Below are positions 32,240 to 43,322 of a stretch of 64,000 nucleotides of DNA, one piece after another. Below the pieces are notes generated by a model. That model saw only the letters and a list, made by a program, of their open reading frames with translations, ran no database searches and had not been told where the DNA came from. Each line of letters begins with the position of its first letter. Position 1 is the stretch's first letter. Both the position numbers and the translations under genes were made by a program. The DNA comes from Catillopecten margaritatus gill symbiont (GTDB lineage Bacteria > Pseudomonadota > Gammaproteobacteria > PS1 > Pseudothioglobaceae): the NCBI GenBank assembly GCA_037956075.1, contig CP138327.1, forward strand, positions 1,116,001 to 1,180,000, in the 5' to 3' direction.

Positions 32240-33782
32240 TAAAATACGCTCTTAAATATTCATCAAATGATATATTGTCCGCTTGTTCAATGGCTAATTG
32301 CTCATCGCAAGATTTTTTCGCCTGCTGGTTCAAATACGCAAAATGTGCCTCATCAATTTCCTTTGTCAACGCCTCCTTTTGATACTGTTTTGCCAACGCA
32401 TCGGTGTAGTCAAAAAACCCTTGATTTTTCGCCTGCATTTCTTGCAAAATAATGGCGGATGGCGTCAGTGCTGTGTCTTCAATGCGTTTGCCAATTTCAA
32501 TAACTGCCTGTTGATATTCTTCGCCCAACAATTCCGCACATAATAAAATTTTACCTATTGCCGTTTTGCCCAATGTCTGCAACGGCACGCTTTGCCCTTG
32601 ATGTGTTAGCGACAAATTCGGCGTTCGTCCTTTGTGTGCGACTAATTTGTCATTACTATCAATCTCAAATTGCTCACGACTGGAAATTACTGGCGATTCT
32701 TCCAATAAACAAAACAGCAAAAATACCTCCAAGAACAGCACCTGAGTTTTATCAATCCCTAGCGCTAAATTTGGATTAATATCCAATGAACGCAATTCAA
32801 TATAATGCACTCCATTCTCGCCCAAAGCATCCAGTGGTTTTTTATCCGAAGTTACATTTGGCTTCGGTCGCACCGATGCATAATGCTCATTTTCAATTTG
32901 CAAAATATTGGTATTGAGCTGTTGATATTGCCCATTTTTCTGCAATCCCATCGCCTCATATTCGCAACAGGAAGTTTGCATTCCTGACTTCAAACTGTGA
33001 ATATAATGTGCTAAAGAATTGTAACTTGCCTTTACACCTGCCTCATCTCCGCGCAAATTCTGATAACCAATATCACCCATCCGCAATGAAGTTGCATACG
33101 GCTCATACAAAGTAGAATCGTTAAATTCCACCAAAGAATGTTGATGGTAGCCCTTCAAAAAAGACTTACAAACGGCACTTGATGCGCCAAATAAATACGG
33201 AATCAACCACCCAAAACGCACCACATTTCGTGTCAGCCCCATATAACTTTGGTCGGTAAATTCTCTCAGTGTTTCACCTGATGCACTCAGTAAATGATAG
33301 TGTTTAAAAAAACCATCTGCAAAAGAATAATTAAAATGAATCCCTGCAATCACCTGCATCACACTCCCGTAGCGATTTGCCAACCCATGCCGATACACCG
33401 TTTTCATCTGCCCACGATTACTCGTGCCGTATTGTGCAATCGGAATGTAAGTCTCCCCACGAATTACGCACGGCATACTGGTTGGCCAAAAACTTTGGTC
33501 TTTGGGTAAATGATGATATAAATAGTGTTGCGTCTTTGACAAAAATGCCAGCATTTCATCGGCACTCTGCACTGGTGGGGTAACCAGTTCAATCAACGAT
33601 TCAGAAAAATCCGTGGTAATATTCGGATGCGTCAACGCACAGCCCAACGCCTGTGGATGTGGTGCCTGAGACAGCCCGCCTTTTCTCGAGACCCGCAGAC
33701 CCTCTTTTTCTAACCCCATTAAATTACCTTTGAGCAAGGATTGATGAGGTTTTAATTGTTGAATTTTTTCCGTTAAGTCCAA
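32232..33782 (-). CDS. gshA: Glutamate-cysteine ligase
   Basis: First step of glutathione synthesis. 516 residues of the proteobacterial GshA type: 'GLEKEGLRVSRKGGLSQAPHP' near 23, 'LTHPNITTDFSESLIELVTPP' near 50, and 'IELRSLDINP' near 330. The start appears to be TTG at 33782 without a clear ribosome-binding site. Divergent from the Nudix-ThiE gene. gshB lies 25 kb away; the product feeds the formaldehyde module. Confidence 0.93.
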   Translation of the reverse strand: MDLTEKIQQLKPHQSLLKGNLMGLEKEGLRVSRKGGLSQAPHPQALGCALTHPNITTDFSESLIELVTPPVQSADEMLAFLSKTQHYLYHHLPKDQSFWPTSMPCVIRGETYIPIAQYGTSNRGQMKTVYRHGLANRYGSVMQVIAGIHFNYSFADGFFKHYHLLSASGETLREFTDQSYMGLTRNVVRFGWLIPYLFGASSAVCKSFLKGYHQHSLVEFNDSTLYEPYATSLRMGDIGYQNLRGDEAGVKASYNSLAHYIHSLKSGMQTSCCEYEAMGLQKNGQYQQLNTNILQIENEHYASVRPKPNVTSDKKPLDALGENGVHYIELRSLDINPNLALGIDKTQVLFLEVFLLFCLLEESPVISSREQFEIDSNDKLVAHKGRTPNLSLTHQGQSVPLQTLGKTAIGKILLCAELLGEEYQQAVIEIGKRIEDTALTPSAIILQEMQAKNQGFFDYTDALAKQYQKEALTKEIDEAHFAYLNQQAKKSCDEQLAIEQADNISFDEYLRAYFNE

Positions 33783-33829
33783 AAGTATGTCAAGTGTTAA
33801 AATAACGCTATTTTACAGGAGGCGGATGT

Positions 33830-34753
33830 ATGAAAACAATCACAGCAGTGGTCGGCATTTTACGCAATGAAAATAACGAAATTCTCATCGCAGAACGCAG
33901 AGCAGACCAATTTATGGCAGGATTTTGGGAGTTTCCAGGGGGGGGAATCGAAGTCGGTGAAACTCAAAAACAAGCCCTCACTCGTGAATTAAAAGAAGAA
34001 CTCGGCATCACAGCCCAGCAACTCAGCCCGCATCAAACAATGACACACGCCTATGACGAGCACACTGTTGATCTTAGCATCTACACCATCGACCAATACC
34101 AAAACACCCCAATCGGTGTCGAAGGGCAAAAAATCGCATGGGTAAAAATCAACGAATTAACCCCCTACAACCTACTGCCAACAATGAAATCCATCATTCA
34201 CTCCCTCACCCTGCCTAACAAATATTGGATAACCCCCGTAACAAACCACGGCAGTCCCGAATGGATGGAGAAATTAGAACAAAAAATCACCCAAGGCATC
34301 AAACTCATTCAACTTCGTAGTAAGATAGCGTTAAATAGAATCATAATTGACGAAGTTAGAAATAAATGCCAACAAAATGGCGTTCAATTATTACTCAACC
34401 TTCCCAACAAAGACTTCACCATTCCTAACTGCGACGGCTATCACCTCACCACCCACGAAATGCTCGCCCTAAATAAAAGACCCTGCACCAACACCCAACT
34501 CCTCGGCATCTCCACTCATAATTTAGCAGAAGCCTTACAGGCTCAAGCCATCGGCGCCGACTTCATCGTCATCTCCCCCATTCAAGCCACCCAAACCCAT
34601 CCAGACACCATCCCCATCGGTTGGGATGTTGCCAAAGAAGTCGTTGATAAACTCAATATCCCTGTTTATTTCTTAGGTGGTATGGGTGAAAATGATTTGG
34701 ATAAAACCTTAAAACTCGGTGCCCAAGGTATCGCTGGGGTTAGTGCTTTTTAA
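33830..34753 (+). CDS. Nudix hydrolase fused to a thiamine-phosphate-synthase-like domain
   Basis: 307 residues. Residues 1-128 form a MutT-type Nudix domain with the complete box starting 'GGGIEVGETQ' and ending 'RELKEELGI' (about 38-60). Residues 135-307 resemble ThiE (TIM-barrel, 'GIKLIQLRSK', 'GADFIVISPIQATQTHP', 'VYFLGGMGENDL'). This fusion is known in gammaproteobacteria, often annotated mutT. The Nudix half probably hydrolyses oxidised nucleotides such as 8-oxo-dGTP; the ThiE-like half may not be a true thiamine enzyme. A GGAGG ribosome-binding site precedes ATG 33830. Confidence 0.9.
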   Translation: MKTITAVVGILRNENNEILIAERRADQFMAGFWEFPGGGIEVGETQKQALTRELKEELGITAQQLSPHQTMTHAYDEHTVDLSIYTIDQYQNTPIGVEGQKIAWVKINELTPYNLLPTMKSIIHSLTLPNKYWITPVTNHGSPEWMEKLEQKITQGIKLIQLRSKIALNRIIIDEVRNKCQQNGVQLLLNLPNKDFTIPNCDGYHLTTHEMLALNKRPCTNTQLLGISTHNLAEALQAQAIGADFIVISPIQATQTHPDTIPIGWDVAKEVVDKLNIPVYFLGGMGENDLDKTLKLGAQGIAGVSAF

Positions 34754-34821
34754 AAAATGATGGCGCCAATCCAACAAGTGATTTAGTAATTATTAAGGTT
34801 ATAGGCTGGGTAATTTTAAAA

Positions 34822-34853
34822 TAAAAAAAAGGCTCGTAAAAACGAGCCTTTTT
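34822..34853. terminator. Bidirectional terminator
   Basis: The stem AAGGCTCGT/ACGAGCCTT, with A-run before and T-run after, separates the convergent Nudix-ThiE gene and fba. Confidence 0.92.
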
Positions 34854-34871
34854 ATTTAGATATTAAATGCG

Positions 34872-35933
34872 TTACTTAATATTTGCATCTAACTCACCAG
34901 ACAAATATCTTTGACTCATTGTATCCAATGAAGACACTTTGATTTTGTCTGCTTGACCAGCAGAACCGAATGCTTCAAAGCGAGCGGCACAAATATCAGC
35001 CATTGCGTTGGTGGATTCTTTTAAGAATTTGCGTGGGTCGAAGTTTGCGGTATTTTCAACTAGGAATTTACGCACTGCACCCGTTGATGCCATACGCAAG
35101 TCGGTGTCAATGTTGACTTTACGCACACCATTTTTGATGCCTTCTTGGATTTCGCTGACGGGAACGCCGTAAGTTTGACCCATATCGCCACCGTGAGAGT
35201 TGATAATTTCTAACCAATCTTGTGGCACTGAAGAGGAGCCGTGCATGACTAAGTGAGTGTTTGGTAAGCGTTCGTGAATTTCTTTGATGCGGTCAATGCG
35301 TAAGATGTCGCCGTCTGGCTCTTTGGTAAATTTATAAGCACCGTGTGAGGTACCGATAGCGATTGCTAAAGCATCAACATTGGTTTCTCTGACGAAATCT
35401 GCGGCTTCTTCAACTGAGGTTAATAACATATCAAGGTCTAGTTTGCCTTCTGCACCGTGACCGTCTTCTTCACCCATTTCGCCTGTTTCAAGTGAACCTA
35501 AGCAACCTAATTCGCCTTCTACTGAAACACCACCTGCGTGTGCCATTTTGACGACTTCTTTAGTTACAGCAACATTGTATTCAAATGAAGAAGGAGTTTT
35601 ACAGTCTGCTTCTAATGAACCGTCCATCATCACTGATGAAAATCCTGATTGAATTGAACGCAAACATACTGCTGGCTCAGAACCATGGTCTTGATGCATA
35701 ACAACTGGGATATGTGGGTACATTTCCGTTGCTGCGATGATTAAATGACGCAAAAATGGTTCGCCTGCGTAGCCTCTGGCACCTGCAGAACCCTGCATAA
35801 TAACGGGGCTATTTGTTCTATCGGCAGCTTCCATAATGGCATGAACCTGCTCCATATTGTTGACATTGAATGCCGGCATACCGTAACCGTTTTCAGCGGC
35901 GTGGTCTAATAATTCTCTTAATGATATTAACAT
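34872..35933 (-). CDS. fba: Fructose-bisphosphate aldolase, class II
   Basis: Zinc-dependent aldolase joining glyceraldehyde-3-phosphate and dihydroxyacetone phosphate; can also act on sedoheptulose bisphosphate in the Calvin cycle. 353 residues with '[12 protein letters not shown]' (zinc His) and '[20 protein letters not shown]', matching the long class II subtype. GGAG seven bases before the ATG. Last gene of the tkt-gap-pgk-pyk-fba cluster. Confidence 0.94.
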   Translation of the reverse strand: MLISLRELLDHAAENGYGMPAFNVNNMEQVHAIMEAADRTNSPVIMQGSAGARGYAGEPFLRHLIIAATEMYPHIPVVMHQDHGSEPAVCLRSIQSGFSSVMMDGSLEADCKTPSSFEYNVAVTKEVVKMAHAGGVSVEGELGCLGSLETGEMGEEDGHGAEGKLDLDMLLTSVEEAADFVRETNVDALAIAIGTSHGAYKFTKEPDGDILRIDRIKEIHERLPNTHLVMHGSSSVPQDWLEIINSHGGDMGQTYGVPVSEIQEGIKNGVRKVNIDTDLRMASTGAVRKFLVENTANFDPRKFLKESTNAMADICAARFEAFGSAGQADKIKVSSLDTMSQRYLSGELDANIK

Positions 35934-36063
35934 ATTTTTTCTCCTTTTTTATTTTTAACTAATTACTTACCAATAACTTAATGTTGTTAGTTCGTTTAAT
36001 GACAAACAAACACACTTTCTTCTTTTGTTTTACAAAATTAATGTTGCCTGTTTTACTCAATTT

Positions 36064-37515
36064 TTATCCGTAGGCTTCATCACCAACACGCAAGATTTTC
36101 ATCAAGTTGGTGCCCCCAGATGTGCCACTGTGCATCCCTTTAGTCAACACAACTAAATCATTCTTTTCAACAATATTTTTCTCTATCAATACCTCAATCA
36201 CTTTAGCATTGACCTTTTCCCAGTCTAAAGCTGACATTTTTTCAATACCACAAGGATAAACGCCGCGATAAAGGGTGGTTTTACGCAAAGTAGCAATACT
36301 ATCACTCATCGCATAAATTGAAATATTAGAGCTAATACGCGACATCCACAAAGGTGTCTTTCCACTTTCGGTGAGCGCTACTACAACCTTAACATCTAAA
36401 TGGTTGGCAGCATACATCGTGCTCATAGCAATGGTTTCATCAATATGTTCAAAACCTTCATGCAAACGGTGGTGTGATATTTTTGCCGTTGGATTTTTTT
36501 CTGTTTCTACACAAACATCATGCATCGTTTTCACGGCATTAGCAGGGTAGTCACCGGCAGCTGTCTCAGCAGACAACATCACAGCATCAGTGCCATCAAG
36601 CACTGCATTAGCAACATCAAACACTTCTGCACGAGTTGGAATTGGGCTGTGAATCATCGATTCTAACATCTGCGTTGCGGTAATAACAGCACGGTCATAA
36701 GAACGGGCTAATTTAATCAAACGCTTTTGTTGTGCGGGTAATTGTGGGTCGCCGATTTCAACGCCCAAATCACCTCGTGCCACCATAATACCTGCTGATT
36801 CTTGAATGATGTCGGTAATAATCTCTTCTGCCAAGGCTTCAGCACGCTCAATTTTTGAAATAACACCTGCGTCTGAACCTGCTTCTTTCAATAATTTTTT
36901 AGTTAAGCGCACATCATCACCACTGACTGGGAACGACAAAGCCACATAGTCTGCTTTGGCTTTTGCTGCTGTCAGAATGTCTTTTTTGTCTTTTTCGGTC
37001 AATGCATCTGCTGATAAACCACCACCACGCAAGTTAATACCTTTCTTGTCAGATAACTTGCCACCTTGGGTAACCTTAGTATTGATTTTATTGCCTTCAA
37101 CGCTCAGCACTTCCAAAACAACTTTGCCGTCATCTAGCAATAAAATATTACCAGCTTTGACATCTTGCGGCAAAGTTTTGTAAGCAATGCCAACTGAATC
37201 TTGGTTGCCTAACGCTTCATCTTGGTCAGCATCCAAAGCGAATTTATCGCCAATATTCAACTGAATTTTCATCTCGTCTTTAAAACGAGCGATGCGGATT
37301 TTTGGACCTTGTAAATCCATCAAAATGCCGACATAAGTATTATTTGCATGCGCCCAATCACGCACTGCTTTAACACGACTTAGATGCTCTTCTTGAGAGC
37401 CGTGCGAGAAATTAATACGCACAACATTTGCACCTGCCTCTAGAACACTTTCTAAAACGCCTGGTTTATCTGTTGCTGGACCTAAGGTTGCTAATATTTT
37501 GGTTCTTCTTAGCAA
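36064..37515 (-). CDS. pyk: Pyruvate kinase
   Basis: Converts phosphoenolpyruvate and ADP to pyruvate and ATP. 483 residues: N-terminal 'RRTKILATLGPATDKPG', the active-site region 'GIMVARGDLGVEIG' and 'ITATQMLESMI'. The start is TTG, with GGAG from the end of pgk seven bases upstream. Confidence 0.94.
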   Translation of the reverse strand: MLRRTKILATLGPATDKPGVLESVLEAGANVVRINFSHGSQEEHLSRVKAVRDWAHANNTYVGILMDLQGPKIRIARFKDEMKIQLNIGDKFALDADQDEALGNQDSVGIAYKTLPQDVKAGNILLLDDGKVVLEVLSVEGNKINTKVTQGGKLSDKKGINLRGGGLSADALTEKDKKDILTAAKAKADYVALSFPVSGDDVRLTKKLLKEAGSDAGVISKIERAEALAEEIITDIIQESAGIMVARGDLGVEIGDPQLPAQQKRLIKLARSYDRAVITATQMLESMIHSPIPTRAEVFDVANAVLDGTDAVMLSAETAAGDYPANAVKTMHDVCVETEKNPTAKISHHRLHEGFEHIDETIAMSTMYAANHLDVKVVVALTESGKTPLWMSRISSNISIYAMSDSIATLRKTTLYRGVYPCGIEKMSALDWEKVNAKVIEVLIEKNIVEKNDLVVLTKGMHSGTSGGTNLMKILRVGDEAYG

Positions 37516-37518
37516 AAT

Positions 37519-38682
37519 TTACTCCGCTGCTCTTTGTTCTAAGATTTCTACAGCTGGCAATTTCTTACCTTTCAAGAATTCCAAAAATGCACCGCCACCC
37601 GTAGAAATGTAGCTGACTTTATCTTCAATGTTGTATTTATCAACCGCCGCCAATGTATCGCCACCGCCTGCAATTGAGAAGGCATCCGATTCAGCAATTG
37701 CCATTGCAATTGTCTTGGTTCCACCTGCAAACTGATCAAATTCAAATACACCGACTGGACCATTCCAAACGATGGTACCTGCATTTTTCATAATGGCTGC
37801 CAATTCTTCTGCAGAATTTGGGCCAATATCAAAAATCATATCATCATCTGCAACATCGCCAGCTGGCATTGTAGTTGCTTCCGCCGTTTCAGAGAACTCC
37901 TTGCCACAAACCACATCGGTTGGAACGGGGATTTCACAGTCTTTCATCAATTTTTTAGCGGTCGGGATTAAGTCATCTTCGCAAAGTGATTTACCAACAT
38001 TATGTCCTTGTGCCGCAATGAAAGTATTGGCAATACCGCCACCAACCACTAACTGGTCAACAATTTTAGAAAGTGATTCAAGCACCGTCAATTTGGTCGA
38101 TACTTTAGAACCACCAACAATCGCAACCATTGGTCGTTTAGGGTTATCAAGTGCTTTGCCCAACGCTTCTAACTCACCCGACAATAACGGACCAGAACAT
38201 GCAACGAGTGCATATTTAGCCACGCCATGCGTTGAAGCCTGTGCACGATGTGCGGTGCCGAATGCATCCATCGCAAAAATGTCGCACATTGCCGCCATTC
38301 GCTTAGATAAGTCATCGCCATTTGACATTTCACCTTCATTAAAACGCACATTCTCACACAGCACTACTTCGCCATCATTCATTTCAATGCCGTCTAACCA
38401 GTCTTTTTCTAAACGCACAGTAACACCCAATAACTCGGTTAAACGATCCGCAACAGGCTGCAAAGTAAACTCATCACTATACTCGCCTTCTGTTGGACGA
38501 CCACGGTGCGACATCAACATTACTTTAGCACCTTGTTTCATTGCCATTTCAATCGTTGGCAATGAGGCTTTAATACGCTTATCGCTCGTTACCACGCTGT
38601 CTTTGATGGGTACATTAAGATCTTGACGAATCAACACTCTTTTTGAACTTAAATTTAAGTCCGATAAATTTATAACTGACAT
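37519..38682 (-). CDS. pgk: Phosphoglycerate kinase
   Basis: Phosphorylates 3-phosphoglycerate in the Calvin cycle or works in reverse in glycolysis. 387 residues with '[14 protein letters not shown]' at the N-terminus, '[12 protein letters not shown]' and the C-terminal '[17 protein letters not shown]'. The stop lies within the ribosome-binding region of pyk. Confidence 0.95.
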   Translation of the reverse strand: MSVINLSDLNLSSKRVLIRQDLNVPIKDSVVTSDKRIKASLPTIEMAMKQGAKVMLMSHRGRPTEGEYSDEFTLQPVADRLTELLGVTVRLEKDWLDGIEMNDGEVVLCENVRFNEGEMSNGDDLSKRMAAMCDIFAMDAFGTAHRAQASTHGVAKYALVACSGPLLSGELEALGKALDNPKRPMVAIVGGSKVSTKLTVLESLSKIVDQLVVGGGIANTFIAAQGHNVGKSLCEDDLIPTAKKLMKDCEIPVPTDVVCGKEFSETAEATTMPAGDVADDDMIFDIGPNSAEELAAIMKNAGTIVWNGPVGVFEFDQFAGGTKTIAMAIAESDAFSIAGGGDTLAAVDKYNIEDKVSYISTGGGAFLEFLKGKKLPAVEILEQRAAE

Positions 38683-38698
38683 ATTTTTCTAACCTTAT

Positions 38699-39064
38699 TT
38701 ATATTTTTAAATTATTAGGATTTTTCCCGTATTCGTTATCTTTCTTGCTATCCAAAAAGGTAAATATAAGAACAACTAAACCAATAATTGGGATAAGATA
38801 GACAAAATACCACCATCCACTTTTTCCTACATCATGCAACCTTCTAACAAATACCGAGATGCTTGGCAATACACTAACAAATATAAAAATACCACTAAAT
38901 AAACCTATGCTTTCTTCAGCAAGCCCAAGAGCATGATCAATAACGAGCAAAGCAACATACCCAATCACTATAAATAGTGTAAGGCAAAAAAATTCAGCCC
39001 TTTGGGCTCTACCACTAAATGTGGCATACTTTTGAGTGAATACTTTTAAGTGCTTAAAACACAT
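38699..39064 (-). CDS. DUF805 family membrane protein
   Basis: 121 residues with four hydrophobic segments and the family signatures 'GRAQRAEFF' near 19 and 'RRLHDVGKSGWWYF' near 74. Function unknown. It sits between gap and pgk in the carbon cluster, an unusual place for this family. Confidence 0.85.
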   Translation of the reverse strand: MCFKHLKVFTQKYATFSGRAQRAEFFCLTLFIVIGYVALLVIDHALGLAEESIGLFSGIFIFVSVLPSISVFVRRLHDVGKSGWWYFVYLIPIIGLVVLIFTFLDSKKDNEYGKNPNNLKI

Positions 39065-39118
39065 GATTATCTACCATAGCCTTGTAAAAATTATTTGGTA
39101 TTTTTATTAGCCAATTGT

Positions 39119-40114
39119 TTAAGCAATATGCTTAACCAAACGCAGCATATTACAAGTATAACCATACTCATTATCATACCAAGAAACTAACTTCACAAAT
39201 GTGCCGTCAAGTGCAATACCCGCATTTGCATCAAAAATTGAGGAAGCGCTAACGCCACGGAAGTCAGATGAAACCACCATATCTTCTGTGTATTGCAAAG
39301 TGCCTTTCATTGTTGTTTCTGATGCCGTTTTAATCGTTGCACAGATTTCTTCATAAGAAACAGACTTGTCTAATTCACAAGTTAAGTCAACCACTGAAAC
39401 ATCAACTGAAGGAATGCGGAAAGCCATACCTGTTAATTTACCGTTCAATTCTGGTAACACAACGCCTACTGCTTTAGCGGCACCTGTTGATGAAGGGATG
39501 ATGTTTTCAAATACGGCACGACCACCTCTCCAGTCCTTCATTGAAGGCCCGTCAACGGTTTTTTGTGTTGCCGTTGATGCGTGAACAGTTGTCATTAAGC
39601 CTCGTTTAAGACCCCAGTTATCATTGATGATTTTAGCAATTGGTGCTAAACAGTTTGTTGTGCAAGATGCGGCAGAAACGATTGTTTGACCTTTATATTC
39701 ATCGTGGTTTACACCGTAAACGAACATTGGCGTGCTGTCTTTCGCAGGTGCTGATTGAACCACTTTCTTGGCACCAGCATCGATGTGCGCTTGACAAGAT
39801 TCTTCGGTTAAGAAGAAACCTGTGCAGTCAATTGCAACATCGACATCAATATCGCCCCACTTAAGATCCGCAGGATTGCGTTCAGCAGAAAGACGAATTT
39901 TCTTACCATCAATCACAAAATTGTCGCCATCAACAGCAATATCACCATCGAAACGACCTTGCGCTGTGTCATACTTAAGCATATATGCTAAGTAATCATT
40001 TTCTAATAAGTCGTTAATACCGACTACTTCTAATTCAGGGAAATCCTTTTTAATTGCACGAAAAACCATGCGACCAATACGACCAAAACCGTTAATACCT
40101 ACTCTTACTGTCAT
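39119..40114 (-). CDS. gap: Glyceraldehyde-3-phosphate dehydrogenase
   Basis: 331 residues; NAD(P)-binding '[16 protein letters not shown]', catalytic cysteine in '[12 protein letters not shown]', C-terminal '[15 protein letters not shown]'. Works in the Calvin cycle or glycolysis; cofactor preference cannot be told here. Follows tkt by 28 bases. Confidence 0.95.
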   Translation of the reverse strand: MTVRVGINGFGRIGRMVFRAIKKDFPELEVVGINDLLENDYLAYMLKYDTAQGRFDGDIAVDGDNFVIDGKKIRLSAERNPADLKWGDIDVDVAIDCTGFFLTEESCQAHIDAGAKKVVQSAPAKDSTPMFVYGVNHDEYKGQTIVSAASCTTNCLAPIAKIINDNWGLKRGLMTTVHASTATQKTVDGPSMKDWRGGRAVFENIIPSSTGAAKAVGVVLPELNGKLTGMAFRIPSVDVSVVDLTCELDKSVSYEEICATIKTASETTMKGTLQYTEDMVVSSDFRGVSASSIFDANAGIALDGTFVKLVSWYDNEYGYTCNMLRLVKHIA

Positions 40115-40142
40115 TTTATTTTCTCCTATTTATTTTTTAAAA

Positions 40143-42128
40143 TTACGCTAATACTTCGTTTACAGTGTTGACAACATTGTCCACTGTGAAACCGAATTCT
40201 TTAAACAACTGGTCTGCTGGGGCGCTTTCACCAAAGGTTGTCATACAAACCAAACCACCGTCTAAACCAACATACTTATACCAACCATCACCAACACCTG
40301 CTTCAATGGCAACACGCTTAACGCCTGCCGTCAATACAGAGTCTCTGTAGGCTTTATCTTGTGCATCAAATGCATCTGTTGAAGGCATAGAAACAACACG
40401 CACCTTCTTATCCGTCATTGCATTCGCACTGTCAATCGCCAAGCCCACTTCTGAACCTGTTGAGATTAAGATAATGTCTGCTGTGCCTTCGCAATCTTGC
40501 AATACATAACCGCCTTTCTCAATGTTCTTCACTTGCTCTGCCGTTCTCGGCATTGGTGTTAATGCTTGTCTTGAGAACACCAACGCAGTCGGTGCATCAC
40601 CTCGCAACATTGCCATTTTCCAAGAAACTGCAGATTCAATCGCATCACAACCTCTCCAAGTCTGGAAACCTGGAATCATTCTAACCGTTGCGAGTTGCTC
40701 AACTGGCTGGTGTGTTGGACCGTCTTCACCCAAACCGATAGAGTCATGTGTGTAAACATAAATCGTACCAATTTTCATCAATGATGACATACGCAACGCA
40801 TTACGCATAAACTCCATAAACATAAAGAAGGTTGCACCATACACCTTGAAACCACCGTGTAAAACCATACCGTTCATCATATGTGCCATACCAAACTCAC
40901 GCACACCCCATGAAATATAATTACCGTTTGCATTTTCTTTGTTGACTTTCACGGTACCTGACCAGTTTGTCAAATTAGAACCCGTTAAGTCCGCAGAACC
41001 ACCGAACATTTCTGGCAATAAAGGACCCATTGCTTCAATCGCTGCTTGCGATGCTTGACGAGAGGCAATTTTAGGCATATCGTCTTGTGTCTTAGCGATG
41101 AATTTGTCCATTTCAACTTCAAAGTTTGCTGGCAAATCACCTGCCATACGACGCTCAAACTCTGCTGCATCTGCTGGAAATTTTGCTTTATAAGCCGCAA
41201 ATTTATCATTCCAAACGCCTTCGTCAGTTGCACCCTGTGCTTTATGATCCCAACCTGCATAAACATCCGCAGGAATTTCAAAAGGTGCGTGTTCCCAACC
41301 TAATTGCTTACGAGTCGCTGCGATTTCTTCGTCACCTAAAGGCGCACCATGACAATCATGTGTGCCTGCAAGGTTTGGTGAACCAAAACCAATCGTTGTT
41401 TTACAACAAATTAAACTAGGCTTATCCGTTACCGCTTTCGCTTCTGCAATCGCTTTGCTAATCGCATCCGCATCATGACCATCAACTGCAACCACATGCC
41501 AATCATAAGATTTGAAACGCCCTGGAACGCCTTTCTCCATCCAATCGCCAATGTGACCATCAATTGAAATATCGTTGTCGTCCCAAAATGCCATCAATTT
41601 GCCCAAACCTAAAGTACCGGCCATTGCACAAGATTCGTGCGATAAACCTTCCATCAAACACCCATCACCCATAAAGACAAAAGTATTGTGGTCAACAATT
41701 TCATGACCTGGTTTGTTAAATTGTGCCGCCAATGTGCGTTCTGCAATCGCCATACCAACCGCATTTGTGATACCTTGACCCAATGGTCCAGTCGTAGTTT
41801 CGATACCATCTGCATAACCATACTCAGGGTGTCCTGCAGTTTTAGAATGGAGTTGACGGAAATCTTTAATATCATCCATGGTCAAGTTAAAACCCGACAA
41901 ATGCAACAGTGAATACATTAGCATTGAGCCATGTCCATTTGACAACACAAAACGGTCACGGTCTGCCCAGTTAGAATTTGTAGGGTTGTACTTCATATGG
42001 TCGTTCCAAAGCACCTCGGCGATATCCGCCATTCCCATCGGCGCACCTGGATGACCTGAATTGGCTTGCTGAACCGCATCCATACTTAAAGCACGGATTG
42101 CATTTGCTAAATTTCTGCGTGTTGACAT
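40143..42128 (-). CDS. tkt: Transketolase
   Basis: Thiamine-diphosphate enzyme moving two-carbon units in the Calvin and pentose phosphate pathways. 661 residues from ATG 42128 (AAGGAA seven bases upstream; the open frame reaches 42167, but those extra residues are outside the conserved start '[16 protein letters not shown]'). ThDP motif '[14 protein letters not shown]' near 150. First gene of the cluster, with a good promoter at 42157-42185. Confidence 0.94.
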   Translation of the reverse strand: MSTRRNLANAIRALSMDAVQQANSGHPGAPMGMADIAEVLWNDHMKYNPTNSNWADRDRFVLSNGHGSMLMYSLLHLSGFNLTMDDIKDFRQLHSKTAGHPEYGYADGIETTTGPLGQGITNAVGMAIAERTLAAQFNKPGHEIVDHNTFVFMGDGCLMEGLSHESCAMAGTLGLGKLMAFWDDNDISIDGHIGDWMEKGVPGRFKSYDWHVVAVDGHDADAISKAIAEAKAVTDKPSLICCKTTIGFGSPNLAGTHDCHGAPLGDEEIAATRKQLGWEHAPFEIPADVYAGWDHKAQGATDEGVWNDKFAAYKAKFPADAAEFERRMAGDLPANFEVEMDKFIAKTQDDMPKIASRQASQAAIEAMGPLLPEMFGGSADLTGSNLTNWSGTVKVNKENANGNYISWGVREFGMAHMMNGMVLHGGFKVYGATFFMFMEFMRNALRMSSLMKIGTIYVYTHDSIGLGEDGPTHQPVEQLATVRMIPGFQTWRGCDAIESAVSWKMAMLRGDAPTALVFSRQALTPMPRTAEQVKNIEKGGYVLQDCEGTADIILISTGSEVGLAIDSANAMTDKKVRVVSMPSTDAFDAQDKAYRDSVLTAGVKRVAIEAGVGDGWYKYVGLDGGLVCMTTFGESAPADQLFKEFGFTVDNVVNTVNEVLA

Positions 42129-42156
42129 ATTAAATTTCCTTGAACAAAATTGAACA

Positions 42157-42185
42157 ATTATACCCAAACATTACGAATTTATCAA
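42157..42185 (-). promoter_or_regulatory. Sigma-70 promoter of the tkt cluster
   Basis: On the reverse strand: TTGATA (42180-42185), 17 bases, TATAAT (42157-42162), 28 bases before the tkt ATG. Confidence 0.75.
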
Positions 42186-42253
42186 ATCACATACAAACAC
42201 CGACCTTATCAATAAACTCGAGAATACCCACATTTTTAGCCTTGTTTTAGATG

Positions 42254-42288
42254 AAAAAAAAAGGTTTGCATAATGCAAACCTTTTTAA
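42254..42288. terminator. Terminator after the tRNA-Thr gene
   Basis: The stem GGTTTGCA/TGCAAACC with loop TAA is flanked by A- and T-runs. It ends the leftward tRNA-Met/tRNA-Thr transcript before the tkt promoter. Confidence 0.85.
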
Positions 42289-42292
42289 AAAA

Positions 42293-42368
42293 TGGTGCCG
42301 AAGGCCGGACTCGAACTGGCGACCTACTGATTACAAATCAGTTGCACTACCAACTGTGCTACTTCGGC
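42293..42368 (-). tRNA. tRNA-Thr (TGT)
   Basis: 76 nt with CCA. Acceptor GCCGAAG pairs with CTTCGGC, anticodon loop TTTGTAA, giving anticodon TGT. Confidence 0.94.
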
Positions 42369-42445
42369 GTTAAAAAATGAAATTATACAATCTTATCTAA
42401 AATAAATAGCAGTTTTTATTGCAAATTGTATTAAATTTTTAAATA

Positions 42446-42522
42446 TGGTGGTTATAGGTGGACTTGAACCACCGACCCCAGCATTATGAATGCTGTGCTC
42501 TAACCAGCTGAGCTACATAACC
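42446..42522 (-). tRNA. tRNA-Met (CAT), elongator type
   Basis: 77 nt with CCA. Acceptor GGTTATG pairs with the 3' TATAACC, anticodon loop TTCATAA. No initiator features (first base pair matched; lacks three G-C pairs in the anticodon stem). A lysidine tRNA-Ile is less likely given the close match to elongator Met. Confidence 0.88.
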
Positions 42523-42599
42523 GTTAAGGTGGCGTATTATCCAAACTTTTATTAAAAAAGTCAATAGATAGACCTTAATATTATTTAAAATTAACATTC

Positions 42600-43244
42600 A
42601 TGGAACTTTTAAAAATTGCACTTACTGGCGGTATCGCTTGTGGAAAATCACAATTAGCTGATTTTTTAGCAACCTTGGGTGCAGAAATTATTCGCTTGGA
42701 TGATGTTTCTAAACAAGTGACCACACCTAATTCAGAAGGATTGAAGGCGCTGGTGAATGAGTTTGGTGAAGGGTTGCTTGAGCGAGATGGGTGTTTAAAT
42801 CGAGAGGCGCTTCGGGTGTTGTTGTTGGAGAGTGAAACTAATAAAACGCTGATTGAGGGTATTTTGCATCCAAAAATATTGGAAAAGATGCGGGAGTTGC
42901 AGGGAAAGTCTAAAAAAGAGGTAGTTATTGTCGAAATACCGCTACTTTTTGAGAAAAAACTGGAATATTTGTTTGATAAGGCTATTATTGTTACTTGTAA
43001 TAATGAAAATCAGTTAAATAGATTGAAATATCGTGCAAATGTGGATGAAAAATTGGCAAAAAAGATGATTTCTGTGCAAATGAGTCAAAAAGACCGATTG
43101 AAAGCAGGGAGAAAGATGCAAAGTGAGATTATTGAGAATAACGGCAGTATTGCAGATTTAAGGCAACAAGCTGAGAAGGTTTATACGACTCTAGGGCGCC
43201 CCCAGAAATCCCAGTGCGATCTATACCTCTCAAGGGGGCACTGA
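42600..43244 (+). CDS. coaE: Dephospho-CoA kinase, 3' end replaced by a repeat
   Basis: Last step of coenzyme A synthesis. 214 residues; P-loop 'LTGGIACGKSQ' at the N-terminus, 'LDDVSKQV', 'EIPLLFEK' near 114. The last 18 residues or so, including 'GRPQKSQCDLYLSRGH', are encoded by a 95-bp palindromic element (43195-43289) that supplies the stop. The conserved fold is complete before this point, so activity is likely retained. Confidence 0.9.
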   Translation: MELLKIALTGGIACGKSQLADFLATLGAEIIRLDDVSKQVTTPNSEGLKALVNEFGEGLLERDGCLNREALRVLLLESETNKTLIEGILHPKILEKMRELQGKSKKEVVIVEIPLLFEKKLEYLFDKAIIVTCNNENQLNRLKYRANVDEKLAKKMISVQMSQKDRLKAGRKMQSEIIENNGSIADLRQQAEKVYTTLGRPQKSQCDLYLSRGH

Positions 43245-43289
43245 AAAGAGTGAAACACATAAAATGTGCTGGGTTTTTTTTGGGGCGCC
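43195..43289. repeat. 95-bp palindromic element at the coaE 3' end
   Basis: The ends are inverted repeats: GGCGCCCCCAGAAATCCCAG at 43195 and the complement of GGCGCCCCAAAAAAAACCCAG at the right end (43269-43289). GC-rich tips contrast with the AT-rich surroundings. It is non-autonomous and contributes the C-terminus of CoaE. Confidence 0.65.
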
Positions 43290-43322
43290 TTCTAATCCAA
43301 AAGTAGGGATTGGGGCACAAGA

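Noticed and set aside
33830..34753. Separate mutT and thiE genes
   Set aside because: One uninterrupted frame covers both domains; this fusion is a known arrangement.
42293..42522. tRNA-Thr or tRNA-Met as an integration site
   Set aside because: No integrase, no repeated tRNA 3' end, and the adjacent genes (tkt, coaE) are ordinary housekeeping genes.
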